Below are positions 46,851-55,775 of a stretch of 64,000 nt of DNA, piece after piece (positions within the stretch are counted from its first letter, which is position 1; each line of letters begins with the position of its first letter). A model generated the notes under the pieces. That model was not told the DNA's origin. It made no database searches and was given only the letters and a program-made list of their open reading frames with translations. This DNA is from Hydrogenophaga sp. NFH-34 (GTDB lineage: Bacteria; Pseudomonadota; Gammaproteobacteria; Burkholderiales; Burkholderiaceae_C). The stretch is from positions 124,001-188,000 of the forward strand of contig NZ_JACBGE010000003.1 in NCBI RefSeq assembly GCF_021401345.1, read 5' to 3'. The translations under genes and the position numbers were made by a program.

Positions 46851-47891
46851 TCAACCCGACTGCTGGGCGATGAGTGCCCGCGCCTCGGCCACGAGCTTGG
46901 CGCCGTCCAGCCCCTTGCCACGGACTTCGTTGATCCAGTCGGTCTCCACCGTGGCAGCGGTGCGACGCCAGCGCTGGGTCTCGGCCACATCCAGCGCCAC
47001 GATCTGGTTACCGGCCTTGACCGCCAGTTCGCGCCCGACGCGGTCCCCGTCGTCCATCGCCTTGCCGAACAGCGCTGCGGCAGCGACACCCGAATGGGCG
47101 TCGATGACCTTTTTCAGGTCGGCAGGCAGGCGCTCGTAAGCAGCGCGGTTCATCGAGAAGGCAAAGGTCTGCGTGTACAGCCCTTCCTTGCCCGCGAAGG
47201 TGGTGTGGTTCTTCACCAGTTCGGTGACCTTCAGCGACGGTGTGACCTCCCAAGGAATCGTCGTTCCGTCGATCACGCCCTTGGACAGCGCTTCGGTCAC
47301 CGCAGGCACCGGCATGCCCACCGGCGTCGCCCCCAGCTTGGTCAGCATGTTGTTGATGATGCGCGAGCCACCCCGGATCTTCATGCCGCGCAGGCTCTCC
47401 AGACCGGTCACCGGCTGCTTGGTGTGGAACAGCCCCGGACCGTGGGTGTGCACGCAGATCAGCTTGACGTCCTTGAATTCGTCAGGCGCGAACTTCTCCA
47501 CATACATCTGCAGGGCCTTGGACGACTGCTCGGCCGAACCGCTCATGAACGGCAGCTCGAACACCTCGGTCTTCGGAAAGCGGCCCGGCGTGTAGCCCAG
47601 CACCGTCCAGGTCAGGTCGACCACCCCGTCCTTGGCCTGATCGAACAGTTGCGGTGGCGCACCCCCCAGCTGCATCGCATGAAACAGCTGGATCTTGAGT
47701 CGGCCGCCGGACTCGGCTTCCACCTTCTGGGCCCAGGGCACGATGGCCCGCGCAGGAATGGTCGCCTGCGGGGGCAGCATCTGGTGCAACCGCAAGGTGG
47801 TGCCGGCCTGGGCCATCGCGCCGGCAGGCAGTGCACCAGCGGCCCAGGCGCCCAGCGCACCCAGGGCGGTCCGTCGTTTCATCACCGTCAT
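46851..47891 (-). CDS. TRAP substrate-binding protein DctP, paralogue 2
   Basis: The 346-residue protein has a signal peptide (cleavage near GAMAQA) and the same DctP core with RGMKIRGGSRIINNML and EALSKGVIDGTTIPWEV. ATG 47891 follows AAGGAG; longer in-frame starts lie in the upstream leader. It is closest in sequence and layout to paralogues 1 and 3. Confidence 0.92.
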   Translation of the reverse strand: MTVMKRRTALGALGAWAAGALPAGAMAQAGTTLRLHQMLPPQATIPARAIVPWAQKVEAESGGRLKIQLFHAMQLGGAPPQLFDQAKDGVVDLTWTVLGYTPGRFPKTEVFELPFMSGSAEQSSKALQMYVEKFAPDEFKDVKLICVHTHGPGLFHTKQPVTGLESLRGMKIRGGSRIINNMLTKLGATPVGMPVPAVTEALSKGVIDGTTIPWEVTPSLKVTELVKNHTTFAGKEGLYTQTFAFSMNRAAYERLPADLKKVIDAHSGVAAAALFGKAMDDGDRVGRELAVKAGNQIVALDVAETQRWRRTAATVETDWINEVRGKGLDGAKLVAEARALIAQQSG

Positions 47892-48011
47892 CTCTGTCTC
47901 CTTGAAGAATACCGGGCAGAGGACCCACGCTCTGCCAGGGCAGCCTGCACTGTAAACACCCTGACGGACTTGCGCTCGCCCGCAAGGGGGGCGCTCAGGG
48001 TAATCCATAGG

Positions 48012-48036
48012 CAACAAAAAGCCGCCCGCAGGCGGC
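48012..48036 (-). terminator. Terminator after DctP paralogue 3
   Basis: Stem GCCGCC/GGCGGC (48021-48036) is followed by TTTTTGTTG on the minus strand, 27 bases after the stop. It separates paralogue 3 from paralogue 2. Confidence 0.85.
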
Positions 48037-48062
48037 TCTCTGTCACCCGGTGGACAGGCGCC

Positions 48063-49094
48063 TTATTTGGCGTACTTGTCCATGAGTGCGCGGGCTTCCG
48101 AAGCGAGCTTGGCGCCGTCGATGCCCTTGCCCTTGACTTCGTTGATCCAGTCGGACTCGACCGACGAAGCGGTGCGCTTCCAGCGCTGGACTTCGGCCAC
48201 GTCGAGTTCGGTGATCTTGTTGCCGCCCTTGATCGCAAGGTCACGCCCCACCTTGTCGCCCTCGTCCATGGCCTTGCCGAAATCGGCCGCCAGGCTCATG
48301 CCCGAGTTGTTGTCGATGACCTTCTTCAGATCGGCCGGCAGCTTGCTGTAAGCCGCCTTGTTCATCGACAACGCAAAGGTCGTCACGTACAGGCCATTGC
48401 CGCCGGCGAACGTGGTGTGGTTCTTGACCAGCTCGTTCACCTTCAGGGACGGCCCCACTTCCCAGGGGATCGTGGTGCCGTCGAGCACGCCCTTGGACAG
48501 CGCTTCGGTCACAGCCGGCACGGGCATGCCCACGGGCGTGGCACCCAGCTTGACCAGCATGTTGTTCACGATGCGCGTTCCGCCGCGGATCTTCATGCCA
48601 CGCAGGCTTTCCAGGCCGGTGATCGGCTGCTTGGTGTGGAACAGACCGGGCCCGTGGGTGTGCACGGTCAGCAGGTGCACATCCTTGAATTCATCCTGTG
48701 CGTAGGCCTGCACATAGGCCCAGAGCGCCTTGGAAGAGGCTTCGGAAGACAGGCCGGTGATGAACGGCAGCTCGAACACCTCGGTCTTCATGAACCGCCC
48801 CGGTGTGTAGCCCAGCACAGTCCAGGTGATGTCGGCAACGCCATCGCGTGCCTGGTCGAACAGTTGCGGCGGCGTTCCCCCCAGCTGCATGGCACTGAAC
48901 ATCTGGATCTTGATGCGGCCGTTCGATTCGGCTTCGATCTTCTTGATCCAGGGGGTGATGGCCTTGGCCGGAATGGTGGCTTGCGGCGGCAGGAACTGGT
49001 GCAAACGCAGGGTCACTTCCTGCGCCCAGCCACTCACGCACGCGGTGGCCGTCAAGGCAAGAACGCCAAGCTGGCGCTTCATGTTGGCAATCAC
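48063..49094 (-). CDS. TRAP substrate-binding protein DctP, paralogue 3
   Basis: The 343-residue protein has a signal peptide ending near SGWAQ and the DctP core with RGMKIRGGTRIVNNML and EALSKGVLDGTTIPWEV. GTG 49094 is chosen because AGGAG is six bases upstream; ATG 49082 is in frame. It is the first gene of the TRAP region. Confidence 0.92.
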   Translation of the reverse strand: MIANMKRQLGVLALTATACVSGWAQEVTLRLHQFLPPQATIPAKAITPWIKKIEAESNGRIKIQMFSAMQLGGTPPQLFDQARDGVADITWTVLGYTPGRFMKTEVFELPFITGLSSEASSKALWAYVQAYAQDEFKDVHLLTVHTHGPGLFHTKQPITGLESLRGMKIRGGTRIVNNMLVKLGATPVGMPVPAVTEALSKGVLDGTTIPWEVGPSLKVNELVKNHTTFAGGNGLYVTTFALSMNKAAYSKLPADLKKVIDNNSGMSLAADFGKAMDEGDKVGRDLAIKGGNKITELDVAEVQRWKRTASSVESDWINEVKGKGIDGAKLASEARALMDKYAK

Positions 49095-49176
49095 TGAAAT
49101 CTCCTGAAACGTTGCTGAGGGATCCTGCGGCCGTGCCCGGATGGCAGAGCCTTGCAGATCGGTATTTAGTTATTCT

Positions 49177-49186
49177 CTATAACAAT
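49177..49186 (-). promoter_or_regulatory. Conserved ATTGTTATAG motif upstream of DctP paralogue 3
   Basis: The decamer is identical to that before DctP paralogue 1 and lies about 85 bp upstream of the start, embedded in AT-rich sequence. It is a candidate promoter element or regulator site. Confidence 0.4.
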
Positions 49187-49450
49187 CAAACAAAGTTGAC
49201 CAGTGTTTACCCTGAGTTTCGACACACCGCGACCCGGACACACCTGCCCCCAACCAGGCACCGCTGCAGGGGGTGGCGCTACGTTTTCTCACAGGGAAGC
49301 CGTGTGGGCGCACTGTCGGTAGCGCGCAGGGCAGCCTGCCTCAGAACAACTCAGAACAAGAACGATCTGCCACAGCTCAAAGTCCCCGCAGACCAACGCC
49401 CGCGGCGGTAGGCGCTCTGCCCCATTCGTGCGCAGGAACGCCCGGACAGG

Positions 49451-49495
49451 CAAAAGCCTCCCGCGCGGCCAGGGCGACCTGAGTTGCGCGGGAGG
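49451..49495 (-). terminator. Terminator of the Rieske/CoA operon
   Basis: A perfect 10-bp stem (49457-49466 with 49486-49495, 19-nt loop) is followed by CTTTTG on the minus strand. It lies 14 bases after the hemerythrin stop. Confidence 0.65.
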
Positions 49496-49508
49496 AGGGA
49501 TGGGTGGG

Positions 49509-49970
49509 TTACCCGAGCGCCGCGCGGCGCTTGAGCACAACAGGCTTGCCGCCAAGCCGATGCCGGCTCACCCAATGCGCCAGCGCGGAGTCGAGGTGCT
49601 GGGTGTGCGCCGGAAACCAGGCCCCCAGCTCCCGCGCCAGCGCGCGCACCAGCGGCCGGTTGCCGTCTGCCAGCCGCTGTCGAACCTCCAGCACCGAGCT
49701 CATGACGGCCGCGTGTTCATCCAGATGGCATTGCCGGGGCGGAAAGTCGGTGCGGCGCATCATCTCGGCCTCGGCCTCGAAATGCGCCGTCAGGTGGGCG
49801 ATGAAACGATCGAACACCGTGGCCAACTGTGCGTCTTCAGCCGCCAGCAGTTGCCCCAGCAGCGTCGCACATTCCTGATGGCAGGCGTCCATGCCGTCAT
49901 GGCCGAGCAACCAGTCGTCGGTCCATTGCAGGGCGGGCGCCAGGCCAGCAGTTTCGGCCAGTGCGCTCAT
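49509..49970 (-). CDS. Bacteriohemerythrin-like O2-binding protein
   Basis: The 153-residue protein has the hemerythrin di-iron pattern: His in LLGHDGMDACHQE, HLTAHFEAEAEMM, CHLDEHAAVM and WFPAHTQHLD. It would bind O2 reversibly or sense it. ATG 49970 overlaps the upstream racemase stop (ATGA), so it is translationally coupled to the catabolic operon that starts with an oxygenase. This placement suggests oxygen delivery or sensing for the pathway. Confidence 0.88.
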   Translation of the reverse strand: MSALAETAGLAPALQWTDDWLLGHDGMDACHQECATLLGQLLAAEDAQLATVFDRFIAHLTAHFEAEAEMMRRTDFPPRQCHLDEHAAVMSSVLEVRQRLADGNRPLVRALARELGAWFPAHTQHLDSALAHWVSRHRLGGKPVVLKRRAALG

Positions 49971-51100
49971 GCGGTATGCCCTCCCGCCGAAACGCTGGCA
50001 CCCCACGCCGCCAGCACCGCCGCCATGGCGGTGGCTTCGGTCGGTGCGGCCCCCTGCACCCGGGAGGCCGTGCGCGAAAAGCGGGGCGCCGGTGCCGGCT
50101 GACGCACGCCGTCAATGTCGATCACCGCCTGCCGGGCCCTCTGGTGGGGATGCGCCTGTGCCTCGGACAACGACAGCACCGGCGTGACGCACGCATCCGT
50201 GTGTTCAAACCTGGTGGTCCATTCGTCGCGTGTGCGCTGCCGAAACGCCGCTTCCATCGCGGATCGCATGGCGGGCCAGCGGGCACGGTCGTTCTGGGCG
50301 TCTTTGAAGCCGTCGTCGAGGCCCAGGCCCTCCACCAGCAAGGCAAAAAAAGGCGGTTCGATCGGCCCCACGCACACATGGCGTGCATCCGCAGTCTCGT
50401 ACACCCCGTAAAAGGGCGCCCCGCCGTCCAACAGGTTGTTGCCCCTCGCCTCGGTAAACTGCCCCCGGGCAGAGGCGGCGAAGAACTGCGTCATCAGCGA
50501 CAGGGTACCATCGGTGATGGCCGCATCCACCACCTGTCCCACGCCGGAGCGCTGGCGCTCCAGCAAGGCGGCCAGCACGCCCACCACCAGGTACAGGCTG
50601 CCACCACCATAGTCACCGACCAGGTTGAGCGGCGGGACGGGCGCGCCGCCCCGGGGACCGATGGCATGCAGGGCACCACTCAGTCCGATGTAGTTGATGT
50701 CGTGCCCGGCACGCTGCGACAGGGGGCCGTCCTGCCCCCACCCGGTCATGCGCGCATAGACCAGCCCGGGATGGGTGTCCTGGAAAACCTCGGGTCCCAG
50801 GCCCAGGCGCTCCATCACGCCCGGACGAAAGCCCTCCACCAGCACGTCGGCGCTCTGCACCAGGGAAACGACCTGCTCGCGCTGGATCGCCTCCTTCAGG
50901 TCGGCCTGCACCACGCGGCGTCCACGGCCCGCAATGTGGCGCGGGCCGGCCAGCCGCTGGCCCGGACGGTCTACCGTCACCACGTCGGCGCCCATGTCCG
51001 ACAGCAGCATGCAGGCAAAAGGTGCGGGCCCGAGACCGGCAAACTCCACCACACGCACCCCCTGCAAAGGGCCTCCTGCCGCTTGGCGGGTTTCTTTCAT
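49967..51100 (-). CDS. Alpha-methylacyl-CoA racemase-like CoA-transferase family protein
   Basis: The 377-residue family III protein resembles AMACR more than a CoA-transferase. The racemase catalytic positions are present as His133 in GHDINYIGLSG and Asp163 in VGDYGGGS. It would interconvert 2R- and 2S-methylacyl-CoA esters, a step needed before beta-oxidation of branched chains. ATG 51100 overlaps the upstream stop (ATGA). It is part of the tightly coupled minus-strand operon. Confidence 0.82.
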   Translation of the reverse strand: MKETRQAAGGPLQGVRVVEFAGLGPAPFACMLLSDMGADVVTVDRPGQRLAGPRHIAGRGRRVVQADLKEAIQREQVVSLVQSADVLVEGFRPGVMERLGLGPEVFQDTHPGLVYARMTGWGQDGPLSQRAGHDINYIGLSGALHAIGPRGGAPVPPLNLVGDYGGGSLYLVVGVLAALLERQRSGVGQVVDAAITDGTLSLMTQFFAASARGQFTEARGNNLLDGGAPFYGVYETADARHVCVGPIEPPFFALLVEGLGLDDGFKDAQNDRARWPAMRSAMEAAFRQRTRDEWTTRFEHTDACVTPVLSLSEAQAHPHQRARQAVIDIDGVRQPAPAPRFSRTASRVQGAAPTEATAMAAVLAAWGASVSAGGHTA

Positions 51101-52824
51101 GAGTGAGTTCTTTCTGTGTCCGCACCCGTTTCGGTGGCGGTTGGCCGGCTCGCCGCAGCGTGTGTCGCCGCGCGATAGCCGAAGGTGATCGCGGGCCCCA
51201 GCGTGATCCCCGGCCCCGGATAGGTGCCACGCATCACGGAAGCCATGTCGTTGCCCACCGCATACAGGCCTGCGATGGGTTGTTCTTCCGCGTTCAGCAC
51301 CCGCCCATGCGCGTCGCACGACAGGCCGGTGCTGCTGGCGGCATCGGCCTGCCAGATCGCCAGGGCGCAGAACGGTCCGTCCTGGATGGGGGCCAGGCAG
51401 GGGTTGGGGCCATGTGCTGCGTCGCCGTTGAAGCGGTTCAGCACGGACCTGCCTTTGCCCCAGTCGGTATCGGTGCCATTGCGAGCCAGCGCGTTGAACC
51501 GCTCCACGGTCGCGCGCAGCGTGGCGGCCGGGATGCCCATCTGCGCGGCCAGCCCGTCCAGCGTCTCGGCAGACAGCAGGTACCCCTGCTCGCGGTAGCG
51601 TCTCAGCCGGCGGGTGCCCGGCGGAATGACGCCCAGCCCATAGCGCTGCACGAACCGCGCGTCGCACACAAGGTGGGCCGGGGCACCGGGACCTGGCGGT
51701 TGGCGCCACAGCGCTTCGGCGAAGTGGTGGTAGGAATCCGCCTCGTTGGTGAAGCGATCCCCGGCCCGGTTGACGGCAATGAGACCCGGTTTGGCGCGGT
51801 CGAGATACAGGTGCGGAAAGAGGCGATGGCCGCCATCGGCGGTCGGCACCCGCGAAACCGGCTGCCAGAAGTAACCCCCTTCGTGCGCATCGATGTGGGC
51901 CCCGAGGGATGCGGCGCTGCGCACCCCTTCTCCCAGGTTGGCAGGCGCCACAAGGGAAGGCGAAACGCCCGCTTCGCTCGGGCCGAACTGGCGGCGCCAG
52001 GCTTCGTCACGTCCAAGCCCCCCACAGGCCAGCACCACCCCGCAACGGGCCGTCAGCGACAGCGGCCCCTCATCGGTCAGCAACTCCACGCCCACCACGC
52101 GCCCCTCGACCTGACGCAGCGCCTGCATCCGGCTGCGATAGAGCACCGGGACACCGGCCTCCTGCAGGCTGGCCAGGAACCGTGCCACCAGCGCATTGCC
52201 CATCACCAGCCGCGTGCCCCGGGAATGTGTCAGGCGGTCGACTGCATGGCGGGTCACGAGTTTGGCGACATGCAGAAAATGCCGCCAGTGCCGGTACCGA
52301 CCGATGAGGGCCTGCACATCGGCCTTGCCCACCATCATGCCGCCCAGCACCATGAAGTCGGGCAACGGCGGGCGCACCCGGCGAAAGTCATCACCGAGCA
52401 GGCGGCCGTCATAAGGCACCGCCGCCACGGCCCGCCCTTCGGTGGCGGCCCCCTCGCTGATCAGGTAGTCGGGATGCAGACCGGCCGCAGCGAAGCGCAC
52501 CTGTGTGTGCCGCGCCAGAAAATCCACCGCGTCCGCGGCGCTCTCCAGAAAGGCCGCCCGCAGCCCCCGCGGATCGTGCGCCCCGATCACGGCATCCAGA
52601 TAGGTGCGCGCCCGAGCCACCGAGTCTGCCGTCCCCAGCGCCTGGGACGCCCGGTTGCCCGGCACCCACAGCGTGCCGGCGGAAAACGCCGTCGTGCCGC
52701 CGGCGAAATCGGAGGCCTCGCACAACAGGACATCCAGCCCCCGGTGCGCGGCACACAGGGCGGTGGCCATGCCACCCGCCCCCGCGCCCACCACGATCAG
52801 GTCGTAGGCCGACTTGCTCGCCAT
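51097..52824 (-). CDS. FAD-dependent dehydrogenase, 3-ketosteroid-delta1-dehydrogenase-like
   Basis: The 575-residue flavoprotein has the FAD motif GAGAGGMATAL at the N-terminus and the KstD-type C-terminal sequence YPGPGITLGPAITFGY. The family dehydrogenates ketosteroids or fumarate/succinate-like compounds. The substrate here is unknown; KstD-like relatives occur in many catabolic clusters. It is three bases from the DUF35 gene and overlaps the racemase gene. Confidence 0.85.
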   Translation of the reverse strand: MASKSAYDLIVVGAGAGGMATALCAAHRGLDVLLCEASDFAGGTTAFSAGTLWVPGNRASQALGTADSVARARTYLDAVIGAHDPRGLRAAFLESAADAVDFLARHTQVRFAAAGLHPDYLISEGAATEGRAVAAVPYDGRLLGDDFRRVRPPLPDFMVLGGMMVGKADVQALIGRYRHWRHFLHVAKLVTRHAVDRLTHSRGTRLVMGNALVARFLASLQEAGVPVLYRSRMQALRQVEGRVVGVELLTDEGPLSLTARCGVVLACGGLGRDEAWRRQFGPSEAGVSPSLVAPANLGEGVRSAASLGAHIDAHEGGYFWQPVSRVPTADGGHRLFPHLYLDRAKPGLIAVNRAGDRFTNEADSYHHFAEALWRQPPGPGAPAHLVCDARFVQRYGLGVIPPGTRRLRRYREQGYLLSAETLDGLAAQMGIPAATLRATVERFNALARNGTDTDWGKGRSVLNRFNGDAAHGPNPCLAPIQDGPFCALAIWQADAASSTGLSCDAHGRVLNAEEQPIAGLYAVGNDMASVMRGTYPGPGITLGPAITFGYRAATHAAASRPTATETGADTERTHS

Positions 52825-52826
52825 GG

Positions 52827-53288
52827 TCAGGCCGCTTTCCAGTGCAACAGGCTGTAGACGGGAAACGCCTGCCGATGGTGTTCGTAAACCCCCTCGACCT
52901 GCGCGCCGATCACCACCTCCTGCAAGGGATCGCCCAGCAGATTGCCCACCATGCGCACATGGCCGACATGGGGCAACTCCACCAGCACCGCCAGATAGGG
53001 ACCGTGGTCACGAAGCGCGGTGTGCGCCGGGTGCCACACCCGCTCCCAGCTGTAGATGCGCCCCTTTGGCGGCACCTCGTTCCAGCCCAGGTCGAAGCTG
53101 TGGCAACGGTGACACAACCATTCAGGCCCATGCTGCCAGGTACCGCAATGCGTGCAACGCTGCACCAAAAGACGTTCTTCGGTCAGACCCTGCCAGAACG
53201 GGGCCGACAGGCCGTCCGGCTCCGCGACCGGAATGGGCAAACCTTCGGGCAGGTAGAAAGGGGACGGGGTTTCAGCTTGCGGATTCAC
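52827..53288 (-). CDS. DUF35 OB-fold protein with rubredoxin-like zinc ribbon
   Basis: The 153-residue protein has a zinc ribbon (CTHCGTWQHGPEWLCHRC, about residues 45-62) and an OB-fold. Such proteins are partners of thiolase-fold enzymes and enable substrate binding, as with the ChsH2 DUF35 domain and aldolase Ltp2. GTG 53288 overlaps the thiolase stop (GTGA) and follows AGGAG. Direct complex formation with the thiolase-like protein is likely. Confidence 0.85.
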   Translation of the reverse strand: MNPQAETPSPFYLPEGLPIPVAEPDGLSAPFWQGLTEERLLVQRCTHCGTWQHGPEWLCHRCHSFDLGWNEVPPKGRIYSWERVWHPAHTALRDHGPYLAVLVELPHVGHVRMVGNLLGDPLQEVVIGAQVEGVYEHHRQAFPVYSLLHWKAA

Positions 53289-54466
53289 AACACACTCTCC
53301 TGGCCCAGCAGCAGGCTGCTGACCGGTGACACCATGGGACCGCCGATCACCAGCGCCACCTGGTTGCGCACGGCCTGGCTCGTGGACGTTCCCCGGACTT
53401 GGCGCACGGCTTCCAGCACGAGCTCAAAACCGTGCATGTAGCACTCCGCCAGGTTGCCGCCACTGGTGTTCAGCGGCAAGCGGCCATGCGGGGCCAGCAG
53501 GTTGTCGAGTTGCAGCACCTCGTTGGCCTCCTCCGCCTCGAAAAGCCCATGCTCGATCAGGGCCATGAGCACGCCCCCTGTGAAGTTCTCGTAGCTCTGC
53601 ACCACGCCGACTTCCGACGGCGCAACCTGGGCCATCGCAAACAGGTCGGGCGCGACGGTCTTGAAACTGGCGCTCGCGTAGTCCGGTGCGTTGTGGGGGT
53701 GCGCACCAGCCCGGTAGCCGGACCCGGATGCGGCGCCGAGCAGATAGGCGGGCGTCTGCCGCGCATCCCTCGCCCGCTCAGCCTGCACCATCACCACCGC
53801 GGCGGCCCCGTCGTTTTCCATGCAGCAGTCGTACAGATGCAAGGGTTCGACGATCCAGCGGGATTCGTCATAGGTCTTCGTGTCCAGCGGGCGGCCGTGC
53901 ATCACCGCGCGCGGGTTGGCCTGCGCATGGTGGTAGGACGCCATGGCAATGGCACGCAGCGCCGACTGCCCGATGCCATGATCGTGCATGAAGCGGCGAA
54001 TGCGCATGGCAAAACGTTGCGGGGGAGCCAGCACCCCGTAGGGCATCAGGTAGGCACGCTCCCCCGATATCTGCTCGATGCCGGTCGTGCGACCGAACCG
54101 ACCGTATTGCCCCTGGGCCAGCGAACGGAAGGCCACCACACATTCGGCCATGCCCGACTCGATCGCGGCCGCACCGTTGGCCACGGCGGCACAGCAGCCC
54201 CCACCGCCACCGCCCCACTGCATCGTGGCCGACCGCAGCCGCCTGATCCCCAGGGCCGCCGCCAGCCGGGTGGCATCGCTGCGGTCGTCGCTGAACGAAG
54301 CAAACCCGTCGATGTCCCTGGGATGGATACCCGCGTCTTCGCAGGCGGCCAGAATCGCCTTCACCGCCAGCTTGAATTCGGCATCGGGTGAGCGGCCATG
54401 CTTGTAGTACGCCGTCTCGCCGATACCGACGATCGCCACCCGCCCCCGCAAACTCCGAGGGCTCAT
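53285..54466 (-). CDS. Thiolase-fold (SCP2/Ltp2-like) protein
   Basis: The 393-residue protein has the lipid-transfer/thiolase signatures RVAIVGIGETAYYKHGRSP, YGVLAPPQRFAM and NTSGGNLAECYMHGFE. It is of the group that often lacks thiolytic activity and instead acts as a retro-aldolase with DUF35. The coupled DUF35 gene supports that. Catalytic residues were not assigned. It overlaps the CoA-transferase by four bases. Confidence 0.82.
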   Translation of the reverse strand: MSPRSLRGRVAIVGIGETAYYKHGRSPDAEFKLAVKAILAACEDAGIHPRDIDGFASFSDDRSDATRLAAALGIRRLRSATMQWGGGGGGCCAAVANGAAAIESGMAECVVAFRSLAQGQYGRFGRTTGIEQISGERAYLMPYGVLAPPQRFAMRIRRFMHDHGIGQSALRAIAMASYHHAQANPRAVMHGRPLDTKTYDESRWIVEPLHLYDCCMENDGAAAVVMVQAERARDARQTPAYLLGAASGSGYRAGAHPHNAPDYASASFKTVAPDLFAMAQVAPSEVGVVQSYENFTGGVLMALIEHGLFEAEEANEVLQLDNLLAPHGRLPLNTSGGNLAECYMHGFELVLEAVRQVRGTSTSQAVRNQVALVIGGPMVSPVSSLLLGQESVL

Positions 54467-55740
54467 GCTGCGGCCACCGGATGCTGGGGACCGAAAGCAC
54501 CTTCGGCGGCCAGCGCCTCGATGTCGTCCGCGCTTCGGCCCAGCAACGCGGCCAGCACCTCGTGCGTGTGCTGACCCACCCGGGGCGCGGCCTGCGGGTC
54601 GGCCAGAGGCGTACCGCTGTACCGGATCGGCGAGGCCACGTTGGGCAGCCAGCCTTGATCGGGATGGGGAATGCGGGTGACCAGTTCGCGCTCACGCGCC
54701 TCGGGCGATCGAATCGCCTCGCCCACGGTCCGGACCTCGCCGCAGGGCACGCCCGCACTGCGCATCCGCTGTTGCCAGTACACCCAGGGCTGCTGTTCAA
54801 AGGCCGCCTGCAAGCGTTCGAACAGCTCGTCCCGGCAAGCCGTGCGGCCTTTGCCGGAGGCGAACCGGGGATCGGCCGCCACCTCGGGCTGCCCCACGAC
54901 CTGCGCCATCAGGCGCTGGAAGATCTTGTTGTTGCCGCAGTTGATGTAGAAAGAACGGTCCTGCGCCCTGAATACCCCCGAGGGGCAGGTGTCGGGGCTC
55001 GTGTTGCCATGCCGCTGCGGTTCGGCACCGCTGAACAAGTGCTGCAAGGTGGCGTACCCGGTCATCAGCACCGCGGTGTCAAACAGCGCCACCTCGATGG
55101 CCTGTCCTTCGCCCGTGTGCGTCCGGGCGTACAACGCGCCCAGTATCGCGTTGGCGGCCATCATGGCGGTGCTGATGTCCATCACCGGCGAGAGCGCCCG
55201 GACACCTTCGCGGTCGGCATAACCGTTCATGGACACGAAACCGCTTTCAGCCTGCGCCACCGGGTCGAAGCCCAGCCGGTCCTTGAAAGCGCCGGTCCGG
55301 CCATACGCCGAGACGGAGCAGTAGATCAGCCGGGGATTGAGGCGCCGGCACGCCTCGTAGTCCAGGCCGAACCGATCCATGACCCCGGTTGAAAAATTCT
55401 CGACCACGATGTCGGCACCGGCCACCAGTTCGCGGGCAATCCGCAGACCCGCCTCGCTCTTGAGGTCGAGCGCAATGCTGCGCTTGTTGCGGTTGCTCCA
55501 GACGAAGGGCGCACCGGCCTCCAGCGCAGGCGCCACCGGCGGGTACTGCCGAAAATCGTCCCCTTTGCCCGGTGCCTCGATTTTGATGACGTCCGCCCCC
55601 ATGTCGCCCAGGATCATGGTCGCGAAGGGGCCGGCGATGAAGTGGGTGAAATCGACAATCCGGACCCCTTCCAGCGCCTTGGGGCGGTTGGCGGGACGGG
55701 GCTGGTGCGGGGGCAGGTCTGCTTCAATGCCAGGATTCAT
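54463..55740 (-). CDS. Family III (CaiB/BaiF-like) CoA-transferase
   Basis: The 425-residue protein would load CoA onto a carboxylic acid from a donor. The catalytic Asp is likely D188 in VMDISTA, by analogy with formyl-CoA transferase. N-terminal GVRIVDFTHFIAGPFATMILGDMGADVIKIE is typical. ATG 55740 gives the family N-terminus. It follows the Bug protein gene by 35 bp and starts the coupled block of CoA-ester genes. Confidence 0.87.
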   Translation of the reverse strand: MNPGIEADLPPHQPRPANRPKALEGVRIVDFTHFIAGPFATMILGDMGADVIKIEAPGKGDDFRQYPPVAPALEAGAPFVWSNRNKRSIALDLKSEAGLRIARELVAGADIVVENFSTGVMDRFGLDYEACRRLNPRLIYCSVSAYGRTGAFKDRLGFDPVAQAESGFVSMNGYADREGVRALSPVMDISTAMMAANAILGALYARTHTGEGQAIEVALFDTAVLMTGYATLQHLFSGAEPQRHGNTSPDTCPSGVFRAQDRSFYINCGNNKIFQRLMAQVVGQPEVAADPRFASGKGRTACRDELFERLQAAFEQQPWVYWQQRMRSAGVPCGEVRTVGEAIRSPEARERELVTRIPHPDQGWLPNVASPIRYSGTPLADPQAAPRVGQHTHEVLAALLGRSADDIEALAAEGAFGPQHPVAAA

Positions 55741-55775
55741 GGTTGGCTGCGCGGGATGGTTGCCGAAAGAAGCGG

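Larger units (their letters stand above)
49095..49508. other. 414-bp non-coding region before DctP paralogue 3
   Basis: This holds the probable promoter of DctP paralogue 3, with the decamer ATTGTTATAG (minus strand, 49177-49186) in an AT-rich stretch. Near the other end it holds the terminator of the hemerythrin operon. Short frames here have no family features and no ribosome site. Confidence 0.6.
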
